NCBI GenBank assembly: GCA_030147505.1
Contig: JASBVG010000104.1
Coordinates: 1-64,000 of the forward strand
Direction: 5' to 3'
Source: Tardiphaga sp.
GTDB taxonomy: Bacteria; Pseudomonadota; Alphaproteobacteria; Rhizobiales; Xanthobacteraceae
DNA: 64,000 nt
Under the pieces are notes generated by a model that was not told the DNA's origin, ran no database searches, and worked only from the letters and a program-made list of their open reading frames with translations. Below are positions 9,201 through 18,654 of the stretch, piece by piece (positions within the stretch are counted from its first letter, which is position 1; every line of letters starts with the position of its first letter). The translations under genes were made by a program, and so were the position numbers.

Positions 9201-12200
9201 CAAGATTGCCGGGTTCGGCGTCACGGGTGGCGGCAAGCTCAGGATCGAATCCCGCCAGGCGATCGTCATCGGCGACAAGGCTCCGCCATTCGATGGTGAC
9301 GCGAAGCTTGTGCTGAATCTCGATGCGACGCTGTTCCGCAGCGGCTTCTCCAATTACGCCATTAACGGCCACAAGGGGCTTGCGGTCGCCGACGGGGCAA
9401 CGATCGATGTTACCATGCCGGTCTATCGTTTGACCGCAGGCGCCCTTGATGTCGGCGCCGGCGACGATCCGGCCGCGGCGCTTGAGCTCTGGACGCCGCC
9501 GCTGCATCTGGAGAATCCGGTCAGTGGTCGGCTAGTCCAGCGCGGCGGTGCCAGCGTCTCGCTATCGACCGGGCAGCTTTTACCGGACCGGGCCGCAGCG
9601 CAGTTGATTGTCGGCAAGGGGGCGACACTATCCGTCGATCCGGGCCAGACGATCAACCTTACCGGCTCCGGTGTCGGGCAGATGATGATCGACGGGACGC
9701 TCAATGCCTGGGGCGGAGCGATCAATATCAACGGCACCCCGCTCCTCGACGACGGCTCCTCCATCTGGATCGGTCAGAATGCCGTTCTGGATGTTGCGGG
9801 ACGTGCCTTTACGGCGGTGGATTCGCGAGGACGCCGCTATGGCCGGGTCTTGACCGGAGGCGCGATCACCATCGGCGGCGGGGCAATGTTTGTGGTGGTG
9901 CGCGATGGTGCACTGCTCGACGCATCGGGCGCCGCCGCGACGTTCGATTTGTTGAACGGCGGTGCGACCGAGGTGGCCAGCAATGGCGGCGCCATCTCCT
10001 TCGTATCCATCAACGGCTTTGATCTTGGCGGCACCTGGCGCGCCAAAGCTGGCGGCGCCGGCGCGGCCGGCGGAACACTGGCGATCAACCTCAGTAACGC
10101 GTTTTACGAGGATATTACACACCCAGGCAATCGGCCTCGCGATCTGGTGGTCGCACAAATCGCGCCGGAAAGCAGGCTCGCGGCTGACGCCACGCCCGGT
10201 TCGGTTGCTGGCAATCTCATCTACGGTCACGCTGCGATAGGTGTCGATCAGATCAAGGCCGGCGGCTTCGACAATCTTAACCTGCTCAGTGCGGACATCA
10301 TTGCCTTCGACGGCGACGTGTCACTGATGATGGGCCAGAGCCTGCACCTCCAGGCGAACTCGCTGGCGCTGACCGACAGCGCGAAGAACGATGCCCGCAT
10401 TATGCTTTCCGCACCCTATGTGCGCCTATCGGGCGGGTCTCTCGCCGAGACTTCATCGGTACGGCAAACCGCAGCGCGGTTCAGCGTGACAGCCGGACTG
10501 CTGGATGTCGAGCGCTCCGTCCAGTTCGGCGTAAGCAGCACGAGACCAGGATATACGCTCGACCGCCGCGGGTTCGCGAACGTCGAGTTGCAGAGCAGCG
10601 AGGATATGCGATTCCTGCACAGCGGCAGCCTGTCTCCGACTGTCCTCCAAACTCGCGGCGATCTGGTCCTTGCCGCGCAGCAAATCTATCCTGCGACCGG
10701 CGCAAACGCCATCGTCCGGGCTGGCTGGCTGAGAGGCCTTGGTGGAGACGGTTTTTATGATCCCGCCTACAGCCTCACCATTCGCGGCACGGGCCAGGCG
10801 CCGGTAGCCCAGCCCTTTTCGGCGTTCGGAGTTCTCACGCTGGGGGCCTCCACGATCAATCAGGGCGGCGTCGTTCGCGCACCGCTCGGGTCGATCAACC
10901 TAGGCAACGAATCCGGAGCGGACACGATCAATCTCCTGCCTGGCAGCATCACCTCGACCAGTTCGAAGGGGCTGGTGATGCCCTATGGCGGCACGGTGGA
11001 CGGCATTGACTGGTTTTATGCCGGCCAGAAGATCGCGCTGGAAGGCGTGGTTTCCACGACACGCGGCGTGTCGCTGAACAGTGTCAAAGCCGATGTCCGG
11101 AATGGCGCGCTGATCGATCTGTCGGGCGGCGGAGATCTGACCGGTGCGGGCTTCGTCAGTGGCCGTGGCGGCTCGGTCGATGTGCTGCGCTATCCGCTGA
11201 TCGCGGCCAATCCAGGCCATGTTATCAGCGCCGCCGGCAACACCGTTTATGCCATCGTACCGAACCACGCGTCCGGCTACGCACCGGTTGCTCCCGAGGC
11301 GGGTGCGGGCAATCCGCTGGTCGGCCAGCAGATCACGCTCGATGGCAGTACTCCGGGCTTACCTGCCGGCACCTACACGCTGATGCCCTCGACCTATGCG
11401 CTGTTGCCAGGCGCCTTCCGGGTCGAGATCGCCGCGACGGCTGATCCGCGCGGTCTCGCCGGCCGGGCGGTGATGCCCGATGGTTCTTATGTCGCCGGCG
11501 CGCGGCTCGGCGTCGCCAACACCACGATCCGCGACAGCCTGGCGCGGCAGGTGATCCTGACCCCCGGCAAGGTGGCGCGGACCTATTCGCTCTACAACGA
11601 GACGAACTACGCCAGGTTCGCGCTGGCAGATGCGGCGCGTCTCGGCGTGCCGCGCGCGATGCTGCCGCTCGACGGCCAGAATCTTTATCTCAATCTCATA
11701 CCCGGCGCGGGTGCGGAGGCTCTCCGCTTTGACGGCGCGGTGGATTTCAGTGCCGGCAAAGGCGGCTATGCAGGATCGGCTAGCCTGCTCGTAAACAATA
11801 CCGGCGGTGAGATCGAGATCCTGGCGGCGGGTGCTGCGGCGACCGAAGGTTTCACGGGTGTCTCAGTCTATGCCGACGATCTCAACGCCCTGTCCGCGCG
11901 CCGGCTGACCATCGGTGCGAAGCCGAGCGTCACCTATGGCCAGCAGGGCAACTACGTCGCCTTCGTGGACACCGATAAGTCATTCGACATCACGCTGCGC
12001 GAGGGCGCCGTGCTGCGGGCGGCGGAGGTTCTGCTCGTCACGGGCTGGGCGCGCCAAACCGGCCCTGGTGCGATCAAGATCGAGGCCGGCGCCGGCATCA
12101 GCACATTGGGTATGGGGGAAGCCCCGTTCGATTCGACGGACGGGTTCATCTACACACCACAAAACCTGTTCAGCGCCGGGGGGGCGATGCTCGCTGTGTC

Positions 12201-15200
12201 CAACGGCCGGTTGGACGTGTTGCCAGCTGCCTCCACCATTATCTCACAGGGCGCGATCCTGATCGGTGCCTGTGGCGCGAGCGGCAACTGCAATGCGCAG
12301 ACCACACTTTACTCCGAAGGTACGATCGCCTTCGCCACCACCAACCGCTTCGAGCTCGGCGACAACGTGCGGTTCGGCACCCGCAATCTCTCGCTCGGCG
12401 TGGGCGCGGTCAATGTGGGGAGCAGCGAGGCGCTCGCCGCCGCCGCGGCGGCGAACGTGCTGCCGTCGGGCCTCACGCTCAACCAGACGGTGCTCGACCG
12501 GTTGTTGCAGGGCGACACCTCGACCGGCGCTCCGGCGCTCGAAAGCCTGATCCTGAATGCCAGCGAGGCGGTCAACTTCTTCGGCACGGTAAAGCTCGAC
12601 ACCTATGACGCTGCGGGCAAATCGCGGATCGCCAATCTCGTATTCGGCACGCCCGCGATCTACGGCCGGGGCGATGCGGGCGATGTGGCGACGATCCGTA
12701 CCGAGAATCTGGTCTGGAGCAGCCGCACCGGCGCGCCGGGTTCTGTGATCGCCGGTGGCGCGGGCACGGGCAGCGGCGCGCTCACCATCGACGCCGAACG
12801 CATCACCTTCGGCTATGGCCCCAATGTCCAGGTTAGCGGCGTGGACGATGTCGGGCGGCTGGCGCTCGGTTTCGCGAACGTCAATCTCAACGCCAGCGAC
12901 CGGATCACGGCCAACCACAAGGGCAGCCTTGCCGTCTATCAAAGCCAGGGCGCTTATGTGCCCGGTGAAGGTTACAGCTACAGCGGCGGCGCTCTCAACA
13001 TCTCGACTCCCTTGCTGACCGGCGAGGCCGGCTCGATCAACCGCATCACCGTGGGCGGCGCGATCACCGTCACCGCGCCGGAAGGCGCAAGAGCGGCTGC
13101 AGTGACCGGCGCAACCGGCCTTGGCGCCGAACTCGCGCTCAACGGCGCAAGCGTGTCGCTCGACACGGCGGTGACGCTGCCGAGCGGACGGCTGACGGTG
13201 AGCGCCACCGGCGACATCGCACTCTCCGACGCGGCGTGGATCGACATGGCAGGCCGCGAGGTCACATTCGACGACGTCAAGAAATACAGCTGGGGCGGCG
13301 AGGTCATCCTTGAGAGCCGCAACGGCGACATCCGCCAGGCGGCGGGTTCGATCATCGATCTGTCGGCCAGGAACAATCACGCCGGACAGCTGACGGCGGC
13401 GGCGCTCGGCGCGGACGCCGGCGCGGTGGACCTGCAAGGCGCGATTCTCGGCGCGACCAGCGGTCAGTATGCCGCCGGCGGCACGATCGTGCCTTATCGT
13501 GGGGGCTTCATCGACGTGCGCGCCCAGCGGCTTGCCGGCAGCGGCACGCTCAGCGATCAATTCGCGGCGCTCAACGCGCGGCTCAATGCGGGCGAGGTCT
13601 TCGGCGGCCGCGGCTTCCAGTTGAAGCAAGGCGATCTCGCGATCGGCGACGGCATCCGCGCGGGTGAAATCAACGTCTCGCTTGATGGCGGCCACCTGAC
13701 CGTCACCGGAACGATCGACGCCAGCGGCGCGGAGGTTGGATCGATCCGGCTTGCGGCCAACGGAGGCCTGACGCTGACTGGCACTGCGGTGCTCGACGCC
13801 CATGGCGAGCGGTTGCGTGTCGACAGCTACGGCAAGATCATCGACAGCCCCAATCGGGCGATCGTCGAACTCAGCTCCGGGCAGGGATTGCTGACGCTAG
13901 CCTCGGGCGTGCGGATCGACCTGCGGCATGGCACCAAAGCAGCCGTCGGCACCGCACCCGGCCAGTATGATGGCGCCATGCGCGGTACGCTGGAATTGAA
14001 CGCGCCGCGTCTTGGCGCCGACGACATCGCCATCGACGTTTCGGGCGCGCTGACGATTCAGGGGGCGCGCTCGATCGCGGTCAACGCGGTGCGTGTGTAT
14101 TCCGGCGCCGAAGTGCCGACCGGTACAGAGAGCACGGCCAGCGGACGGCCCTATCAATTTATCGATCAGAACTGGCTGAACGATCGCCACACCGAAAGCA
14201 GCAACTTCATCAACGCGGCGCTCGGCAATGCGACCCTGATGAACGGCAAGCTGGCGGGGCTGAACAACGTCGCCTATCGCGACGCCTTCCATTTGCGGCC
14301 GCTGGTCGAGGTGCGGACCGAGGGCGATCTGGTGGTCAAGGGCGACCTCGACCTGTCCGGCCATCGCTATGCGGGCGTCAATCCCCACTTCCAGCACACC
14401 TCGGTCTACGGGTCGGGCGAGGTCGGCGTACTCAATCTGCGCGCCGGCGGCAATCTCGACATCTATGGCAGCATCAATGACGGCTTCGCGCCGCCGCCGG
14501 AGACAGCGGACGACGACGGCTGGATATTGCGGCCCGGATCAATGACGTTCGGCGGCGACGTGCTCATGCCCAACGGCAACGTGACGCTCGCCGACGGCAC
14601 GCGTTATCCGCCCGGCCGCACGCTCAACTACAACCTGCCGGTCAAGGCGCTGACCGTGCCGGCGGGTACGCGATTGCCGGCCGAAGCAGTGCTGGACGGC
14701 TCCGTCTTCCTGCCGGCCAACACCATCCTTGCGGGCGATGTCCGCGCGGCAGACGGCAGCCTGCTTTACGCCGCGGGCACGCGTTTGGCACAGGCCGTCA
14801 CGCTGGAAGCCGATACACGGCTCGGCGCGGGCTTCGTCGCGCCCGCCAGCCTGTCGCTGAAGGCGATGGTCTGGCCCAAGGGGAGCGCGCTGCCAAACTA
14901 CGTGACGCTCGACGGCAATCTCACGCTGCCGATGGGCGGCATGATCCCATCGCAAGCCGTCATCAAGCTGCCCAACGATGCACTTGCCGTTCCGTTGCGG
15001 CCCGCCGACGCGAACGGCCGTCAGGGCGCTAACTGGGCGGTGGCCAGCATGTTGCCGGCCGGCTCGCAAAGCTGGTCGATGCGCCTGGTGGCCGGCGCGG
15101 ATATTTCGGCGGCCGACAGCCGCATTCTCCGTCCGCGCGACGCGACCGGCAATCTGACCTTGGCCGATACCCACTTCTCGGTATTCGACAAGCACCAGAT

Positions 15201-18200
15201 CACCATCATTCCTGGCACGCCGGCGCAACCCGGCGGGGTGTGGTATTGGGATGAAGCTGGTGGGGCGATATATGGGTTCCCCCCCGGCACCCCCGTGTCG
15301 GATGAATGGGCCGCTGTGTGCATAGATGCGGGCATTTGTATTCGCTACACGCACGCCATCACCGCGGAGGGGATCGCAACGTATGGTCTCGATCTGGACT
15401 GGGCGTCATGGGGGTTGAGCGGTCCGCTGAAGCCGGGCGATCCTTTGCCCGCCGGCTTTGAATTTTTCTGCGAGGGGGCAGGTTTCTGCACCAAGCTCGG
15501 CGGCGATCCGATCCCCGGGACGCCCGATCAGGTGATCGTCGGCGACGTCATCGCCAAGATTCCGTCCAATCGGATGTTCAGCGTGATCCGCACCGGCACC
15601 GGCGACCTCGATCTGGTTGCCGGCGGCAGTCTGGCCCAGCGTTCGCCCTATGGCGTCTATACCGCGGGCACGCAGTCGCAGGGCGTTACCGCGGCGTTCG
15701 ATCAGCCCCGAGGCGCAAGCCGCGATGGTCTGGTGCTGGGCAAGGAGGGCGCGGACTACGAGAGCCTCGTGAGCGGCGACCGCCGGACGTCCCACGCCTG
15801 GTATCCGACGGGAGGCGGCAATCTGCTGTTGCGCGCGGGCGGCGATCTCACCGGCGATCTATGGCAGGCAATTGGTTATTCGGAAGAAGTTCGCGACGGC
15901 CAGAAGCCGAATGCGGATCCGGCCAACTGGCTGTGGCGGCAGGGTCATGCGCCGGGCAGCGATGCGGGTGCGGCCTGGTGGATCAACTTCGGCACTTATG
16001 TCACGAGCAACAATTATCCGAACTTTGAATACGATCGGCTTCCCTTTCTGGTGGGATTCACCGGCTACGGGACGCTCGGCGGCGGAGATCTGAGGGTCGA
16101 GGTCGGCGGCAACGCCGGCGCTATCGACAGAATGGGTGGACCAGACAACCTGAGGCCCTCTCGCAGTCAGGGACTGGTGCTCGCGGTCGGATCGACGGGC
16201 CGGGTCAACGCCCAGGGCGATCTGATGCTCACGGGCGGCGGCGATCTCGATGCGCGTATCGGCGGTGGTCTCAATCCGAACCTGCTGGCGACCGCCACCG
16301 ATATCGGGAGCTCGGGCTCATCATTGACATCGGCGCCGCAGCTAGATGGCCTGATCGCAAATTTGCGCGGCAATGTCGCGGTCAGCGCAGCCAGCATCGG
16401 GAATATCCAATTGCAGTACGGCCCCTTTGCAAACGCCCAGAATCCCAGGGAGGTGCGCCCCTACAATCCCTTCACCACGACGAAGGCCGACAGTCTCGGC
16501 GGGCCGACGCTATTGCCGGGCGATTCGACCTTCACCCTGACCGCGCGCGGCGACCTCGTGGTCGGCGGCGTCATCGAGGCTACCCGCCGCGAGACCGTCG
16601 ATCAGGGGCTGAACGCGCCCCTCATACCTTGGTTCAGCCTGTGGAGCGATCGGACCGCGATCGATCTGTTCGCGGCCGGCGGCAATCTGACGCCCGGAAA
16701 TGCAAAGCTGAAAATCTCCGGGACAAATACAGATCTGTCCTACCCGTCGATCCTGCGTGCTGTCGCACCGTCCGGCAGCCTCTATGCGGACGAAGCACTG
16801 ATCCTCGCGCCGTCGCCCAACGGCCAGCTCGAATGGCTGGTGGGCAAGTCGATCTACGGCGGCGTCGTTTCGCGGTCTAGTGCCGACCCGGCGATAGTCA
16901 CGACGCCGTTCCGGCCCGCGACGATGGCGACCCTTCATCCGCAGGCGTTCATAGACGAATATAACCTGTTCGCTTTCGGGCCGAATACCGCATCGGGCCA
17001 ATATGCTCTGGACCCGGCGCGTTTCTATGCGATGGGCGGCGACATCGTCGGCCTGATGACCGGCGAGTTGCAGGCCATGCCAGCCTTCGGGACTGCAGCG
17101 CAGACTTTCTACAGCGCGGGCGGCGCCGTCTGGATGAAGGCCGGGCGAGACATTGTCAACAGCGGCCATAACCTGGGTGAGTCCGTATTGGTTCCCACCA
17201 ATACCAGTGGCCGTGCTCGAGCGACGAGCAACCTGATCGTCCATAGCAACGAGACGGATGTATCGATCATCTCCGCTGGCCGCGACATCATCTATTCGAG
17301 CTTCAGCATCGCCGGGCCGGGCACGCTGGAGATCAGCGCCGGTCGCAATATCCTGATGGACAACCGCGCCAGCGTCATGTCGCTGGGCGCCTTCATCCCC
17401 GGCGACGTGCGTGCCGGCGCGAGCATCCTCATGCAAGCCGGTGTCGGCGCATCGGGGCCGGACTACGCAAAACTCGCTGCGCTCTATCTCGATCCAGCCA
17501 ATCTCGCGGTGACGGGGGTGCCGCTCGCGGACCAGAAAGGCAAGGTCGCCAAGACCTACGAGAAGGAGTTGGCGGACTGGCTGAAGGTACGTTACGGCTT
17601 CGCCGGCGCGGTCGACGAGGCGCTGGCCTACTTCAACGCCCTTAAGCCGGAGCAGCAGAGCATCTTCCTGCGAACGGTTTATTTCGCGGAGCTGCAGGAA
17701 GGCGGCCGCGAATACAACGATGCGAGCAGCTCGCGCTTCAACTCCTATCTGCGCGGGCGCGCCGCGATCGCCACGCTTTTCCCGGGCAACGATTACAATG
17801 GCGGCATCACCATGTTCGGCGGGGCCGGCGTGCGCACGCTGTTCGGTGGAAGCATTCAGATGCTGACGCCGGGTGGCAGTCAGGTGATCGGCGTCGAGGG
17901 ACAGGTACCGCCAGCGTCTGCAGGTCTGGTCACGCAAGGATCGGGCGACATCCAGCTCTACAGCAAAGGCAGCATTTTGCTCGGCCTGTCGCGCATCATG
18001 ACGACGTTCGGCGGCAATGTGCTCGGCTGGTCGGCGGAAGGCGACATCAATGCCGGCCGTGGCGCCAAGACGACTGTGATCTATACGCCGCCGAAACGCA
18101 CCTATGATAATTACGGCAATATCACCCTGGCGCCGCAGGTGCCGTCCTCCGGCGCCGGCATTGCCACGCTCAATCCACTCCCCGAGGTGCCACCGGGCAA

Positions 18201-18654
18201 CATCGACCTGATTGCACCGCTCGGCACCATCGACGCAGGCGAAGCGGGCATCCGCGTTTCCGGCAACATCAACCTGGCCGCGCTGCAGATTCTCAATGCC
18301 GCGAACATTCAGGTGCAGGGCACGAGTTCGGGCATACCAACCGTGCAGGCCCCGAGCATCAGCGCAGCGCTTGCAACCTCGAATGCAACGGCAGCGACGC
18401 AGCAGACCGCGACGCCGAACCAGGGCAGCGGTCATGCACAGCCCTCGGTGATCATCGTCGAAGTGCTGGGTTATGGCGGGGGCGATGGTGGCGAGGAGCG
18501 CAAGATCGACGAGGAGCAGCGCCGGTCCCACGGCCAGCGAGCGCGGGGTTACGATGCTTCGAGCTCGGTGCAGTTCGTCGGCATGGGGCAGTTGTCGGAG
18601 AGCCAGAAGGACAAGCTGACGGCCGAGGAGCGAGACCGATTGGCTGGACAATAG
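6262..18654 (+). CDS. Giant filamentous-haemagglutinin (TpsA-like) adhesin, 4130 residues
   Basis: This is a probable secreted or surface beta-helix adhesin exported by a TpsB pore. An extended signal peptide (MLPRISVSNSRSLHRHND, then a hydrophobic stretch ending GVYARA at about 50) is followed by an Ala/Gln-rich linker. The TPS secretion domain lies near residues 150-250 (ILNWQSFNVGARTTLTFD, VINQSGIIFGGNSQVNVGS). About 3600 residues of Gly/Asn/Asp-rich shaft follow, with a DUF3739-like C-terminus matching the adhesin at 2-2632. Three cysteine pairs (near residues 2004-2010, 3019-3026 and 3070-3076) are unusual for this family. ATG 6262 fits the signal peptide, with GAAAG about 8 bases upstream; the open frame from TTG 6100 adds no sensible leader. 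It follows the STN-sigma-FecR cassette on the same strand and is its likely target. No TpsB gene is in the window. Confidence 0.87.
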   Translation: MLPRISVSNSRSLHRHNDKSGMQGMRHWLLAGSSGLAIGMMLMSGEGVYARALNSGGGAVVSAPNIASGAASQAAQQAAVAAQRTQQSLARAARAVQDMQAVQAAARAAAAATQTSATAPIAVPNGLGAGGLLPGGGSWTGANAPTQGTDSNGQTQVNIRQLTQQAILNWQSFNVGARTTLTFDQQGNANWVALNRVNNATAPSQILGNIRADGHIYVINQSGIIFGGNSQVNVGSLIASTAGITDSQFIANGIYSAQAGASYTPSFTAAGGRVVVERGASIETRAPSSVTTGGGFVLMIGSAIENAGAITTPKGQTILAAGDDFILRRGYGTDANQFSTTRGSEIAPLIRIGSSAGRVTNSGVVLSQQGDITLAGRTLTQDGLLLSTTSVHQRGTIHLLNAASDSDGSVTLTANSITAILPELESKDSALNAQRDALIATSADANLARAASVAGAFDNLSLQADRQDQSRVEVVTGGAVIFKGGSMTSAQGGQIAVSAGKRIFTESGATLDVSGVRDVALAMASNNISINVQGNELRDSPQNRDSDVLKNNNVWIDVRSLTLVPKGTGGYASDRYYTAGGLLEVGGYLGTTAHTIGEWAAVGGSITLSAPEVIVQKGATFDISGGSLDYAAGWIRSTNLIGSDGRRYSVDQAPADMQFVRFAGGFSRTHNIQGKQDDRLTETWTTVFDRGRTSLRWEDAYTVGRDAGRLILSTPTSVFEGSILADTIEGERQGTKRAAGAVDGYKQTQTTVAQNGTLALGQYDGRGLVGGAGSNVVFGKIEDITTGSDPETATFIERKNTAWFDADRINQAKLGGIDIASTKSIAVDAPLALANGAQVKLIAPIVDIHADLTARGGAVTVTNTLKPDLATAVPFALTTPDGLAQLTLHTGATIDVRGLWVNGRLGPMRQSSLAYVNGGSVTFDSTQNITLAGGSTIDVSSGAAIPPTGKTRGGKGGDVTLIADQGNTPVQSGGRLLLDGKIAGFGVTGGGKLRIESRQAIVIGDKAPPFDGDAKLVLNLDATLFRSGFSNYAINGHKGLAVADGATIDVTMPVYRLTAGALDVGAGDDPAAALELWTPPLHLENPVSGRLVQRGGASVSLSTGQLLPDRAAAQLIVGKGATLSVDPGQTINLTGSGVGQMMIDGTLNAWGGAININGTPLLDDGSSIWIGQNAVLDVAGRAFTAVDSRGRRYGRVLTGGAITIGGGAMFVVVRDGALLDASGAAATFDLLNGGATEVASNGGAISFVSINGFDLGGTWRAKAGGAGAAGGTLAINLSNAFYEDITHPGNRPRDLVVAQIAPESRLAADATPGSVAGNLIYGHAAIGVDQIKAGGFDNLNLLSADIIAFDGDVSLMMGQSLHLQANSLALTDSAKNDARIMLSAPYVRLSGGSLAETSSVRQTAARFSVTAGLLDVERSVQFGVSSTRPGYTLDRRGFANVELQSSEDMRFLHSGSLSPTVLQTRGDLVLAAQQIYPATGANAIVRAGWLRGLGGDGFYDPAYSLTIRGTGQAPVAQPFSAFGVLTLGASTINQGGVVRAPLGSINLGNESGADTINLLPGSITSTSSKGLVMPYGGTVDGIDWFYAGQKIALEGVVSTTRGVSLNSVKADVRNGALIDLSGGGDLTGAGFVSGRGGSVDVLRYPLIAANPGHVISAAGNTVYAIVPNHASGYAPVAPEAGAGNPLVGQQITLDGSTPGLPAGTYTLMPSTYALLPGAFRVEIAATADPRGLAGRAVMPDGSYVAGARLGVANTTIRDSLARQVILTPGKVARTYSLYNETNYARFALADAARLGVPRAMLPLDGQNLYLNLIPGAGAEALRFDGAVDFSAGKGGYAGSASLLVNNTGGEIEILAAGAAATEGFTGVSVYADDLNALSARRLTIGAKPSVTYGQQGNYVAFVDTDKSFDITLREGAVLRAAEVLLVTGWARQTGPGAIKIEAGAGISTLGMGEAPFDSTDGFIYTPQNLFSAGGAMLAVSNGRLDVLPAASTIISQGAILIGACGASGNCNAQTTLYSEGTIAFATTNRFELGDNVRFGTRNLSLGVGAVNVGSSEALAAAAAANVLPSGLTLNQTVLDRLLQGDTSTGAPALESLILNASEAVNFFGTVKLDTYDAAGKSRIANLVFGTPAIYGRGDAGDVATIRTENLVWSSRTGAPGSVIAGGAGTGSGALTIDAERITFGYGPNVQVSGVDDVGRLALGFANVNLNASDRITANHKGSLAVYQSQGAYVPGEGYSYSGGALNISTPLLTGEAGSINRITVGGAITVTAPEGARAAAVTGATGLGAELALNGASVSLDTAVTLPSGRLTVSATGDIALSDAAWIDMAGREVTFDDVKKYSWGGEVILESRNGDIRQAAGSIIDLSARNNHAGQLTAAALGADAGAVDLQGAILGATSGQYAAGGTIVPYRGGFIDVRAQRLAGSGTLSDQFAALNARLNAGEVFGGRGFQLKQGDLAIGDGIRAGEINVSLDGGHLTVTGTIDASGAEVGSIRLAANGGLTLTGTAVLDAHGERLRVDSYGKIIDSPNRAIVELSSGQGLLTLASGVRIDLRHGTKAAVGTAPGQYDGAMRGTLELNAPRLGADDIAIDVSGALTIQGARSIAVNAVRVYSGAEVPTGTESTASGRPYQFIDQNWLNDRHTESSNFINAALGNATLMNGKLAGLNNVAYRDAFHLRPLVEVRTEGDLVVKGDLDLSGHRYAGVNPHFQHTSVYGSGEVGVLNLRAGGNLDIYGSINDGFAPPPETADDDGWILRPGSMTFGGDVLMPNGNVTLADGTRYPPGRTLNYNLPVKALTVPAGTRLPAEAVLDGSVFLPANTILAGDVRAADGSLLYAAGTRLAQAVTLEADTRLGAGFVAPASLSLKAMVWPKGSALPNYVTLDGNLTLPMGGMIPSQAVIKLPNDALAVPLRPADANGRQGANWAVASMLPAGSQSWSMRLVAGADISAADSRILRPRDATGNLTLADTHFSVFDKHQITIIPGTPAQPGGVWYWDEAGGAIYGFPPGTPVSDEWAAVCIDAGICIRYTHAITAEGIATYGLDLDWASWGLSGPLKPGDPLPAGFEFFCEGAGFCTKLGGDPIPGTPDQVIVGDVIAKIPSNRMFSVIRTGTGDLDLVAGGSLAQRSPYGVYTAGTQSQGVTAAFDQPRGASRDGLVLGKEGADYESLVSGDRRTSHAWYPTGGGNLLLRAGGDLTGDLWQAIGYSEEVRDGQKPNADPANWLWRQGHAPGSDAGAAWWINFGTYVTSNNYPNFEYDRLPFLVGFTGYGTLGGGDLRVEVGGNAGAIDRMGGPDNLRPSRSQGLVLAVGSTGRVNAQGDLMLTGGGDLDARIGGGLNPNLLATATDIGSSGSSLTSAPQLDGLIANLRGNVAVSAASIGNIQLQYGPFANAQNPREVRPYNPFTTTKADSLGGPTLLPGDSTFTLTARGDLVVGGVIEATRRETVDQGLNAPLIPWFSLWSDRTAIDLFAAGGNLTPGNAKLKISGTNTDLSYPSILRAVAPSGSLYADEALILAPSPNGQLEWLVGKSIYGGVVSRSSADPAIVTTPFRPATMATLHPQAFIDEYNLFAFGPNTASGQYALDPARFYAMGGDIVGLMTGELQAMPAFGTAAQTFYSAGGAVWMKAGRDIVNSGHNLGESVLVPTNTSGRARATSNLIVHSNETDVSIISAGRDIIYSSFSIAGPGTLEISAGRNILMDNRASVMSLGAFIPGDVRAGASILMQAGVGASGPDYAKLAALYLDPANLAVTGVPLADQKGKVAKTYEKELADWLKVRYGFAGAVDEALAYFNALKPEQQSIFLRTVYFAELQEGGREYNDASSSRFNSYLRGRAAIATLFPGNDYNGGITMFGGAGVRTLFGGSIQMLTPGGSQVIGVEGQVPPASAGLVTQGSGDIQLYSKGSILLGLSRIMTTFGGNVLGWSAEGDINAGRGAKTTVIYTPPKRTYDNYGNITLAPQVPSSGAGIATLNPLPEVPPGNIDLIAPLGTIDAGEAGIRVSGNINLAALQILNAANIQVQGTSSGIPTVQAPSISAALATSNATAATQQTATPNQGSGHAQPSVIIVEVLGYGGGDGGEERKIDEEQRRSHGQRARGYDASSSVQFVGMGQLSESQKDKLTAEERDRLAGQ

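Noticed and set aside
8493..15354. Several long minus-strand open frames (for example 7870-9507 and 12244-13803)
   Set aside because: All are shadows of the adhesin reading frame with no recognisable domains and no ribosome-binding sites.
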